Of a stretch of 5,740 nucleotides of DNA, positions 1-5,616 are shown piece after piece. The first letter of the stretch is position 1. Each line of letters starts with the position of its first letter. The stretch is from Acidobacteriaceae bacterium (GTDB taxonomy: Bacteria; Acidobacteriota; Terriglobia; Terriglobales; Acidobacteriaceae). The translations under genes were made by a program, and so were the position numbers. Location of the stretch: assembly GCA_030044455.1 (NCBI GenBank), contig JASHVU010000305.1, forward strand, positions 1 through 5,740, read 5' to 3'. The notes under the pieces are model-generated. The model ran no database searches. It had not been told where the DNA came from and was given only the letters and a program-made list of their open reading frames with translations.

Positions 1-3000
1 GCGGTGCCGAAACTGCCATACGGCGCATACGCGAAAGCTGCGCTGTTGGCCCAGGAGTTGGCCACGGTGCTGCTTATGGATTGATGTGCCGGCTTTGGAT
101 TGCCGACGATATCCGGCCTGGGATCGCCGCCATAGGAGTTCCACTGGTTTCCGAAGACGCTCAGTGGAATTCCGTCTTTGAACGAAGCGATTCCTGAAAG
201 TTCCCAGCCGCCGACAACGGCATCCGCTATGCGGTTCATTCCCGAACCTACCAGCTTGCCCCGGCCGATGGGCAGTTTATAGCTGTAGCTGGCTACGAGA
301 GCCTGCGGAATGTCACCCGCGTCAACACTCTTTTCGCCGGCGATGTTGTAGTAGTTTGCAACGGCGCCCCAGTTCGCAGCTCCGTTGTACGACCAGCCGT
401 TGTTGCCCTCCACGTTATCAAGGAATTTGGAGTAGGTGTAAGACACCAGCGCTGTTAGCCCCTTGCTGATGCGGTGGTTGTAAGTGACCTGCAGGCTGTT
501 GTAAAGAGACTGGCCCAGAGGCGCGTCATCCTGAGTTACCCCGCAGTACTGCGGATAAGCCAGAAGAGTGTCAGCCAACGGAATCGTCGCCGAGTCCAGG
601 CTGTACCCGGAACAGCTGCTCGGAGCGACTTGTCCATTCGAGGAACTGGTGAGATTTGTCAATGCCGCACCCAGAGGATTGGGCGCCAGGGCGCCGAGTT
701 GAGTAGAGGTGTAGGTGTTGAGGTAATTCGGATTCAACTGGTTGTAATTCCAGCTACCGGCAACCATGCGCACGCCGCGGTTGCCGATGTAGTTGATGTC
801 CAGTTGATCATTCGGAGTGAAGGCATATTGCACGCCCAGCATCCATTGCTGAACGTAAGGTGATGGATGGTCCCGGAAGGTGCCGCCTGTACTGTTGCCG
901 TCTTGTTGAAACGAGCCGTTGGCGCTTCCGGTAATCTGCGCGTATTGGCCGCCCCACGGATTGCTGGTGCTGATATTCGGATTCGGGGTAATGCCGCCGT
1001 CAAGGCTCAGGTTGGCATTGGTTGTTGCTGTGAAACCATCCGTATCCATTGAGCCTGAGCTGCTAACTGCTTCGGGATAGAAGATTCCGTAACCGCCGTG
1101 AACTACGGCCCTTGGAATCGCCTGATACGAGAAGCCCACGCGAGGAGCAATGTTTTTGTAGTTCGGGTTGTAGATATACCGGTTGCCGGGCCCCAGGAAC
1201 TGGAGCGCGCCCAGCAAGGGGCGGCCCGCTGAGTAGCTGAGCGGGTTCACCGCATCCGGGTTGAAGATCGAGCCCTCGTTATGGCGGGAAGTAAAGGGAG
1301 TTTGAATCTCATACCGCATGCCCAGATTCAAAGTCAGCTTGTTGGTCGGTTTCCAATCGTCCTGAACATACTCGCCAAAAAGATGGTTCGTTACATAGGG
1401 CGTGGTCGGCGTTCCGACACTGGCGCCGTCCATGACGCCCAGCAGCGCCTCGGCCACTCCGTTGCCGGTGAAACTGACCCCCGTCGTTCCAGCCAGGGGA
1501 TTAGGTCCGCCCGTGTAATTGCCGTCGAACGTAAGGGAATCAGAGTAATAGTTATATTGGTCGAATACCTCTTCTACACCCATGAACCCGAAGTTGACGG
1601 TATTCTTTCCGAGCGATTTGATAAAGTCAACAGCCACTGTGCCGACGGGGCCGTGGTTGTTAACCCCCTCAGTGTTTCCGCTGAATGGGCCCAGCTGGGA
1701 GATACCGTTCCCGAAGTTGACAGTCGGAAACAGGGGGTCTTCTTGATTGACATACGCCGGGAGTCCGAGTGTCGTGGAGGGGTTGAATCCGATCGACTGA
1801 TTGGTTGAGGTTTCATGCCAAATCTGGACGCCCGAAGTGATGTTCATCGTGAATGTGGGGCTAAAAATACGTGTAAGCCCAGCCCACATGCCCCAGCGGT
1901 TGTTGGGCCGCTGATTGCCCTGGCCTGCCGGATCGGTTCCCCAATTGTCTGCGGCTCCGGTCTTTGCTTCTTGTTTATAGGAGTAACGGAAATAGGCATT
2001 GGTGTTGCTGTTGATGTTCTGGTCGACCCTGATCCCGTACTCGTTCCAATACGTGGGTGCCTCTCCGGCCAGAATCAGGTTGTTGGGCACATTTCCTGGT
2101 GTCTTCGCCGCCGGAAAATAGCTGAGCAGTTTTGAGCCAACAGGATCCGGAGCGTATCCGGCAATGTTGGACAGAATGTTGCCCGGGACCGGGTTGCGTA
2201 TGTATCCGGTTTGGGTCGCCATGAGCCCGGTTCCATAAGGATTCGAAGGGGTCTTGGTATCTGGCTGCCCGGCGGTAATGGCGTGCCCGCTGCGCGGATC
2301 GTAAATTTGACCATCGTAGACGGGCCTGCCCAGCGCATCGCTGGCCGAAGACGTGCTCGCCAGCTGCTCTGAGAAGTCACCGGCCAGGAAATTGGTGTCT
2401 GGCACCGTGTAACTGGAGGGCGATGGGGTGTTCGCATGAAAATGCTCGTACTGGCCGAAGATGAAGGTCTTGTTCCGCTGTCTGTACACGCCGGGAATGT
2501 ACAACGGGCCCCCTGCAGTTCCGCCAACCTGGTTCCGGCTGAATGTGCAGAGATTGGTATTAAGCAGACCCTGGCAGCTGCCGGGTGATTGGAAGTAGTT
2601 GAGGGCGTTGGCGTTGTTGCTTGAATAAAACTCGTATGCCGAGCCGTGGAAGTCGTGTGTCCCCGACTTCGTAACCACATTAACCACGTTGCCCGTGCTC
2701 CATCCGTACTGCGCTGTGAACGAGTTGTTCTGGATCTTGAATTCCTGAACCGAGTCCACGCCGGGGACGAATATAACCCCGCCCCACTCCGTGTCGGTAT
2801 CCCATGAGCCGTCCACCAGGAACGCAGTCGTTCCAAAAAAGCCGCCCGCAAAGTTCATGAACGAGATGTCCTGATCCGCGGTGTCGGTTGTGTTGCTACC
2901 GCCACCCAGGAGCAGCTGCCCTTCCGACGTGTTTTGCACCGAAGAGTTGAGCGTCGCCAGGCCATAGATGTTGCGCACGTTCAGCGGTAGCTCCACAATC

Positions 3001-3470
3001 TGCTTCCCATCGAGGCTCGTGGCAACGTTGGAGTTGTCTGTGTTGAGCTGAGAAGCATCCGCAGACACGGTAATCGACTGGTTCTGCGTACCAACCACCA
3101 GCGACACATTCTGCGTTGCTGTGTCAGACGGGTTGAGAGCGATTCCGGTCTGCTTGTAGGTCTCAAAGCCCTTCGCGCTTACAGTGAGAATGTACGTAGA
3201 CGGCGGCAGTTGAATGAAAGCGTAGCGGCCGTCGACGGATGTTATGAACTGGCGCGTAACACCTTTTTCAGGACTGGTAAGCGTTATTGTGGCTGCAGGC
3301 ACCAGGGCGCCAGACGGATCGACGATAACTCCGGAGAGGGTTGCGGTGGTGGTTGCGATTTGCGCGTTGCCCCAGGGAGCGGCGCCGGCCAGCAAGACGA
3401 TTAAAACCGCCAGCCCGCCCCAATACCAGAGAGACATTGTTGGCCGTCTCCATAGCCAATTTGCTTTCAT
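1..3470 (-). CDS. Oar-like TonB-dependent outer-membrane receptor with carboxypeptidase-regulatory-like N-terminal domain (C-terminus outside window)
   Basis: Reading the minus strand from the ATG at 3470 gives 1,156 codons without a stop, running off the window edge. Residues 1-36 look like a signal peptide: basic start with RR at 8-9, hydrophobic core near 19-31, and a likely cut after GNA (34-36). Residues ~43-125 fit a carboxypeptidase-regulatory-like Ig fold (TLSGVIVDPSGALVPAATIT, then DGRYAFIQLPPSTYILTV). Residues ~145-275 fit the plug (LPLNVRNIYGLATL, AFLVDGSW, VQEFKIQNNSFTAQYG, GNVVNVVTKSGT). The rest is a Tyr/Asn/Gly-rich beta barrel with blocks such as FGEYVQDDWKPTNKLTLNLG and NIAPRVGFSY. 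Close Cys pairs (299/308) could form disulfides. The last residues match the stretch that in this family precedes roughly the final 110-130 residues, so only the end of the barrel is missing. Family role: energy-dependent uptake of large ligands across the outer membrane; the substrate cannot be inferred. I see no SusD-like partner or clear TonB box. Confidence 0.95.
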   Translation of the reverse strand, partial: MKANWLWRRPTMSLWYWGGLAVLIVLLAGAAPWGNAQIATTTATLSGVIVDPSGALVPAATITLTSPEKGVTRQFITSVDGRYAFIQLPPSTYILTVSAKGFETYKQTGIALNPSDTATQNVSLVVGTQNQSITVSADASQLNTDNSNVATSLDGKQIVELPLNVRNIYGLATLNSSVQNTSEGQLLLGGGSNTTDTADQDISFMNFAGGFFGTTAFLVDGSWDTDTEWGGVIFVPGVDSVQEFKIQNNSFTAQYGWSTGNVVNVVTKSGTHDFHGSAYEFYSSNNANALNYFQSPGSCQGLLNTNLCTFSRNQVGGTAGGPLYIPGVYRQRNKTFIFGQYEHFHANTPSPSSYTVPDTNFLAGDFSEQLASTSSASDALGRPVYDGQIYDPRSGHAITAGQPDTKTPSNPYGTGLMATQTGYIRNPVPGNILSNIAGYAPDPVGSKLLSYFPAAKTPGNVPNNLILAGEAPTYWNEYGIRVDQNINSNTNAYFRYSYKQEAKTGAADNWGTDPAGQGNQRPNNRWGMWAGLTRIFSPTFTMNITSGVQIWHETSTNQSIGFNPSTTLGLPAYVNQEDPLFPTVNFGNGISQLGPFSGNTEGVNNHGPVGTVAVDFIKSLGKNTVNFGFMGVEEVFDQYNYYSDSLTFDGNYTGGPNPLAGTTGVSFTGNGVAEALLGVMDGASVGTPTTPYVTNHLFGEYVQDDWKPTNKLTLNLGMRYEIQTPFTSRHNEGSIFNPDAVNPLSYSAGRPLLGALQFLGPGNRYIYNPNYKNIAPRVGFSYQAIPRAVVHGGYGIFYPEAVSSSGSMDTDGFTATTNANLSLDGGITPNPNISTSNPWGGQYAQITGSANGSFQQDGNSTGGTFRDHPSPYVQQWMLGVQYAFTPNDQLDINYIGNRGVRMVAGSWNYNQLNPNYLNTYTSTQLGALAPNPLGAALTNLTSSSNGQVAPSSCSGYSLDSATIPLADTLLAYPQYCGVTQDDAPLGQSLYNSLQVTYNHRISKGLTALVSYTYSKFLDNVEGNNGWSYNGAANWGAVANYYNIAGEKSVDAGDIPQALVASYSYKLPIGRGKLVGSGMNRIADAVVGGWELSGIASFKDGIPLSVFGNQWNSYGGDPRPDIVGNPKPAHQSISSTVANSWANSAAFAYAPYGSFGT

Positions 3471-3488
3471 ATTCAATGTGAAGCCTCC
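3468..3488 (-). promoter_or_regulatory. Receptor ribosome binding site with ambiguous start codon (TTG or ATG)
   Basis: On the minus strand a strong GGAGG (3488-3484) is followed by 7 nt, then an in-frame TTG (3476-3474), and two codons later the ATG (3470-3468). The ATG is 13 nt from GGAGG, which is long; the TTG sits at the usual distance. I annotate the ATG because the encoded signal peptide is the same apart from two extra residues, but the TTG at 3476 may be the true start. A further in-frame ATG at 3437 (residue 12) would still leave the hydrophobic core but lacks a good site upstream. Confidence 0.6.
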
Positions 3489-3494
3489 AGTCGT

Positions 3495-3589
3495 TTGTTC
3501 CCTATCGGCTTAGGACTCCGGCTGAACAAGGTAACGCACCCGCCGGTGAGTCCTTCGTGATGGGCATTACGACTTCTCCGCACTCCGGC
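3495..3589 (-). promoter_or_regulatory. Candidate structured 5' leader RNA of the receptor gene (stem, possible pseudoknot, alternative pairing)
   Basis: Read on the minus strand, GGACTCACCGGC (3553-3542) pairs with GCCGGAGTCC (3522-3513): 10 base pairs with a 2-nt bulge, closing a 19-nt loop. In that loop TTGTTC (3529-3524) is complementary to GAACAA (3500-3495) just 3' of the stem, which would make an H-type pseudoknot ending 6 nt before the GGAGG. An upstream copy of GCCGGAGT (3589-3582) could instead pair with the same 3553-3542 arm (5+3 base pairs), giving a mutually exclusive fold. I recognise no known riboswitch class. Structure is seen by eye from complementarity only; function is inference. 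Confidence 0.4.
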
Positions 3590-3653
3590 CGCGAACTCGA
3601 GGGGACAATCCTGAGGTTCAGAGCTGAATAAAGAGCTGTCGTAAATCGGGATC

Positions 3654-3659
3654 ATTCTA
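3654..3659 (-). promoter_or_regulatory. Candidate -10 element for the receptor gene
   Basis: The minus strand reads TAGAAT here, one mismatch from TATAAT. No good -35 hexamer stands 16-18 bp upstream; instead that position is covered by the 16-bp dyad at 3666-3681, which would suit an activated promoter. Transcription from here would give a leader of about 170 nt. Position is a weak prediction. Confidence 0.3.
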
Positions 3660-3665
3660 GGCAGC

Positions 3666-3681
3666 TCAACCAAAGGGTTGA
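3666..3681. promoter_or_regulatory. Perfect dyad TCAACC-N4-GGTTGA, candidate operator
   Basis: A perfect 6-bp inverted repeat (3666-3671 and 3676-3681) around a 4-bp centre AAAG. It lies directly upstream of the candidate minus-strand -10 at 3654-3659, overlapping the place where a -35 would be expected. This placement fits a regulator site for the receptor gene, though a 6-bp dyad can also arise by chance. Confidence 0.35.
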
Positions 3682-3716
3682 TAAGGTCCTTACGGAAGAG
3701 GGGCCAGTTCTTTACA

Positions 3717-3739
3717 GATAAGAACGGTAAATTCTTATC
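3717..3739. promoter_or_regulatory. Perfect dyad GATAAGAA-N7-TTCTTATC, candidate shared operator
   Basis: An 8-bp perfect inverted repeat with a 7-bp AT-rich spacer lies near the middle of the divergent region, 229 bp from the receptor ... start side (3470) edge of the leader and about 113 bp from the plus-strand start at 3853. The hexamer GAACGG occurs at 3722-3727, inside the dyad, and again at 3745-3750, a 23-bp spacing close to two helical turns. Either the dyad or the direct repeats could be the binding site of the adjacent regulator. Arrangement is seen; role is inference. Confidence 0.45.
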
Positions 3740-3822
3740 GGTTTGAACGGAGAACATCGTTGATTCCCAAATATTTATGCCGATGAGAGCGCAAACCACA
3801 AACAGCGAACGCAAGGCGAGGT

Positions 3823-3828
3823 TATAAT
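3823..3828 (+). promoter_or_regulatory. Candidate -10 element for the membrane regulator gene
   Basis: A perfect TATAAT lies 24 bp upstream of the ATG at 3853. Around 3800-3806, where a -35 should be, the sequence is A/C-rich with no resemblance to TTGACA, so the promoter may be weak or need an activator. A start near 3835 would leave a leader of only about 18 nt, just enough for the ribosome binding site. Confidence 0.5.
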
Positions 3829-3842
3829 CGCTACTTCCGGCC

Positions 3843-3851
3843 GAGGAAGGG
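3843..3851 (+). promoter_or_regulatory. Ribosome binding site of the membrane regulator
   Basis: GAGGAAGGG is a purine-rich Shine-Dalgarno; its AGG (3844-3846) ends 6 nt before the ATG at 3853. This fixes the start choice, as no better site precedes another in-frame start nearby. Confidence 0.75.
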
Positions 3852-3852
3852 A

Positions 3853-5100
3853 ATGAGCGCAGCGCTCGAAGGCGATAACAAGGTTACATTGAGCCCGGCG
3901 GCGAAGAATGCCATCAATCATCAATTGGAACGGTTGCTGACCAGTTCCTACTTCAGCCACAGCAAGAGGTTCCCGAATTTCTTGCGCTTTGTGGTAGAAC
4001 ATACGCTGGCCGGAGACGCAGACGACATCAAAGAACGCACTCTGGGGATTGAGATTTTCGGCAAAGACGCCGATTACGATACGGCTGCCGACCCCATCGT
4101 CCGGGTGACGGCAGCCGAAATAAGAAAACGGGTTGCCCAGTACTACCAGGAACCGGCGCACAACGAAGAAATTCGCATCACCCTGCCCTCAGGCTCCTAC
4201 GTCCCCCAGTTCCACAGCCCGAGAGGCGGTAGCGCCTTTGGACTGCCTGAAACTGACCCCGTGCCGCACCTCGCCCCCACAGAACAAACCACCAAGCCGG
4301 CCGCAACATCGGTTCGCCAACACTGGTCCTTCGCGCCCCCTCTCATTCTTGTGCTGACGGTTCTTGTCGCCGGGGGCTCCTATTTCGCCTGGAAAGACGC
4401 TACCCGCTCGGCATTTGAATTCTTCTGGCGGCCCGTACTCACCAGCAGCGAGCCGGTGCTGGTCTGCATCGCCGACCAGCTCGACTACTCTGAGATTGCG
4501 TTGCGCGATGCTGCGGAGCCTACCCGCCAGGTAATTCTCAAAGACACTCTTACGGCCGTGATCATCGACGATCTGAATGCGACCATTAAAGTGGCTGGCA
4601 TTTTGCAGTCGAGCGGTAGACCCTACACGCTTAAAGGCGAAGGCGCGACCACCATGGACGACCTGCGCCGCGGACCAACCGTATTTGTAGGCGCTTTTGA
4701 CAACGCATGGACCCTGCGACTGACCAACCCCTTGCGCTACCACTTCGCCAACGACGCCGACATGACGCACTTGTGGATTATGGACAGCACAGCGCCGGCG
4801 AAAAAGCAATGGATGGTGGATCGCAGCGTGCAGATGGCCACCAACAACTATCGCGACTACGCAATCCTCGCTCGCTTTACCGATACCAACACCGGCAAGC
4901 TGGCGATTGTGGTGGCGGGCATTGGACGTGGCGGCACGCGCGCCGCGGGCGAATTCCTCAGTGACAACACCAACCTGGCGCAGCTGATGCGCGCCGCAAA
5001 GGCCGCGGGCGACAAGAAAAATATGGAAGTGGTGCTGAGCACACAGATCATCGACGGCGAACCCGGAACGCCAAAGATGGAAGCCAGCTACTTCTGGTAA
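3853..5100 (+). CDS. Single-pass membrane protein with ToxR/CadC-like topology: winged-helix-like cytoplasmic domain, TM helix, extracytoplasmic domain
   Basis: 415 residues in three parts. Residues ~14-120 include SHSKRFPNFLRFVVEHTLAG (35-54), KERTLGIEIFG (60-70), YDTAADPIVRVTAAEIRKRV (75-94) and IRITLPSGSYVPQF (107-120). The last two blocks resemble the recognition helix and wing of OmpR/ToxR-type winged helices (in OmpR, an LRR-containing helix followed by IQTVWGLGY), so DNA binding is a reasonable inference but not proven. After a Pro/Thr-rich linker (131-155) one hydrophobic helix spans ~161-180 (PPLILVLTVLVAGGSYF). Residues ~185-415 would lie in the periplasm; they contain GPTVFVGAFDNAWTLRL (274-290) and a Gly-rich TGKLAIVVAGIGRGGTRAAG (347-366). 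From memory, this N-terminal domain recurs in Acidobacteria, often fused to other modules. No kinase, receiver or cyclase motifs are seen. It is divergent from the TonB receptor, which suggests it regulates that gene or itself. The gene is surely real; the regulator role is moderately supported. Confidence 0.9.
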   Translation: MSAALEGDNKVTLSPAAKNAINHQLERLLTSSYFSHSKRFPNFLRFVVEHTLAGDADDIKERTLGIEIFGKDADYDTAADPIVRVTAAEIRKRVAQYYQEPAHNEEIRITLPSGSYVPQFHSPRGGSAFGLPETDPVPHLAPTEQTTKPAATSVRQHWSFAPPLILVLTVLVAGGSYFAWKDATRSAFEFFWRPVLTSSEPVLVCIADQLDYSEIALRDAAEPTRQVILKDTLTAVIIDDLNATIKVAGILQSSGRPYTLKGEGATTMDDLRRGPTVFVGAFDNAWTLRLTNPLRYHFANDADMTHLWIMDSTAPAKKQWMVDRSVQMATNNYRDYAILARFTDTNTGKLAIVVAGIGRGGTRAAGEFLSDNTNLAQLMRAAKAAGDKKNMEVVLSTQIIDGEPGTPKMEASYFW

Positions 5101-5226
5101 TCCTGCCGGCGGCGCAGCCGAGTTAGCGAAATGCGCGATTCTCGTCAGCGGTTGCCGCGCTTGGTATCTCGATGAATTCAGTTACTGAGCCGGTAGCGCG
5201 TGCGGAGTCCTATCGCACTTCAGTGA
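5101..5226. other. Non-coding stretch without recognised features
   Basis: Between the regulator stop and the tandem repeat I see no gene, no convincing ribosome binding site and no intrinsic terminator: GC-rich partial palindromes such as the CGGC/GCCG arms just after the stop lack a following T-run. Confidence 0.5.
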
Positions 5227-5263
5227 GAATCGGGGCCCGCCCATAGAATCGGGCCCGCTCATG
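5227..5263. repeat. Two-copy imperfect tandem repeat of about 19 bp
   Basis: GAATCGGGGCCCGCCCATA (5227-5245) is followed directly by GAATCGGGCCCGCTCATG (5246-5263), one base shorter and with one further substitution and a changed end. Each copy contains the palindrome GGGCCC, so the two copies can also pair with each other (GGGCCCG with CGGGCCC, loop 10). It might act as a hairpin behind the regulator gene, but there is no T-run. Confidence 0.6.
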
Positions 5264-5423
5264 TGATGCGCACAGATTCAAGTCCCTCCGGGCCGGTCCA
5301 TTTACAAAATGCGCAAGGCAATCGTCCAGCCGGTCTTCGGTCAAATCAGGAACCAGCGAGGCTTCAGTCGCTTCAGCCCGCGTGGCTTGGAGACTGCGCG
5401 CTCTTGAGAAATGGCTCTAGTAC
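5263..5423 (+). pseudogene. Decayed 3' end of an IS1182-like transposase gene
   Basis: The frame beginning at 5291 reads GRSIYKMRKAIVQPVFGQ (5291-5344) followed by IRNQRGFSRFSPRGLETARS and a stop at 5405-5407. This matches, from memory, the conserved C-terminal block of IS1182-family DDE transposases (RKAIVEPVFGQIK..RGF..F..RGLE.VR.EWAL). The Glu of the VEPVFG motif, which fits the YREK-type catalytic signature, is Gln here, and the following Lys is Arg. Upstream, residues MRTDSSPSG (5263-5289 region) lie one frame off, so a single-base shift near 5292 is likely. Downstream of the stop, EMALV in the same frame still resembles the EWALV that follows in intact proteins. No start, N-terminal part or left end is present, so this is a dead fragment. 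The longer open frame at 5263-5466 is out of register with this homology. Confidence 0.72.
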
Positions 5424-5546
5424 TGCAGTTGTAAATGGTGCTTCCAGAGGGAGCAGGGGCCTTTAGGCCCCTGAAAATTCGCCGGAATCACGTGGCCTTT
5501 AGGCTCGGACCTTTGCGGCTTTATGCAATTACAACTGTAGCTCTAG
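5414..5546. mobile_element. Small MITE/REP-like palindromic element with inverted ends and 7-bp flanking direct repeat
   Basis: CAGTTGTAAATG (5426-5437) and CAATTACAACTG (5526-5537) are inverted repeats matching at 11 of 12 positions. Just outside them the heptamer GCTCTAG occurs as a direct repeat at 5414-5420 and 5540-5546, as expected of a target duplication; it contains CTAG/TA, a target used by some IS630/Tc1-like elements. Inside are a strong 20-bp palindrome (5454-5473) and a second copy of GGCCTTTAGGC (5494-5504). It has no coding capacity. It may have inserted into the transposase remnant, whose resemblance fades at the left heptamer. Being known from one copy only, it is a candidate. 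Confidence 0.5.
5454..5473. repeat. Palindrome CAGGGGCC-TTTA-GGCCCCTG
   Basis: A perfect 8-bp stem with a TTTA loop, the core of the candidate small mobile element. Its centre GGCCTTTAGGC recurs at 5494-5504 without the outer stem. Similar GGCC-TTTA-GGCC palindromes are, from memory, common between genes in Acidobacteria. Confidence 0.75.
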
Positions 5547-5596
5547 GGAATCTCTGATCAAGTACGGAAAGTCCGATCCAGTTGCCGTTTTGAAAG

Positions 5597-5616
5597 GGCA
5601 CGGCTTCAGCCGTGCC
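5597..5616. repeat. Palindrome GGCACGGC-TTCA-GCCGTGCC
   Basis: A perfect 8-bp stem with a TTCA loop (9 bp if the T-A pair is counted), flanked by short A-rich runs (TGAAAG before, GAAAAGG after). It shares no sequence with the palindrome at 5454-5473, so two palindrome families lie within 150 bp. It is unlikely to be a terminator, as no T-run follows on either strand. From memory, GGCACGGCTTCAGCCGTGCC-type repeats are frequent in acidobacterial intergenic DNA. Confidence 0.75.

Noticed and set aside
1281..1808. 175-codon plus-strand open frame antisense to the receptor
   Set aside because: It is a shadow of the receptor coding sequence, with no ribosome binding site and no recognisable domain.
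2075..2851. 258-codon minus-strand open frame
   Set aside because: It lies in another frame of the same strand, inside the receptor gene, and has the Arg/Ser/Thr/Pro-rich composition of an out-of-frame reading.
3524..3573. Short matches to the conserved 3' end of 16S rRNA (AACAAGGTAAC on the plus strand, GAAGTCGTAA on the minus strand)
   Set aside because: The two matches are only 10-11 nt, on opposite strands and in the wrong order, with no surrounding rRNA similarity; most likely coincidence.
3477..3650. Cobalamin or another known riboswitch, as often found before TonB receptor genes
   Set aside because: No B12-box-like sequence, TPP, FMN, SAM or c-di-GMP core motif could be recognised in the leader.
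3473..3814. 113-codon minus-strand open frame covering the intergenic region and overlapping the receptor start
   Set aside because: It begins at a TTG without a ribosome binding site, its protein shows no domain or plausible composition, and it runs through the dyads and the leader helices. Its stop overlaps the alternative TTG start, so a coupled leader peptide cannot be wholly excluded, but nothing supports it.
5101..5160. Intrinsic terminator behind the regulator gene
   Set aside because: The GC-rich stems are only 4-5 bp and no T-run follows.
5263..5466. 67-codon plus-strand open frame
   Set aside because: The transposase resemblance lies in another frame for nearly its full length, and this frame crosses into the palindromic element; its protein is not recognisable.
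5454..5616. CRISPR array
   Set aside because: The palindromes differ in sequence and there is no regular repeat-spacer pattern.
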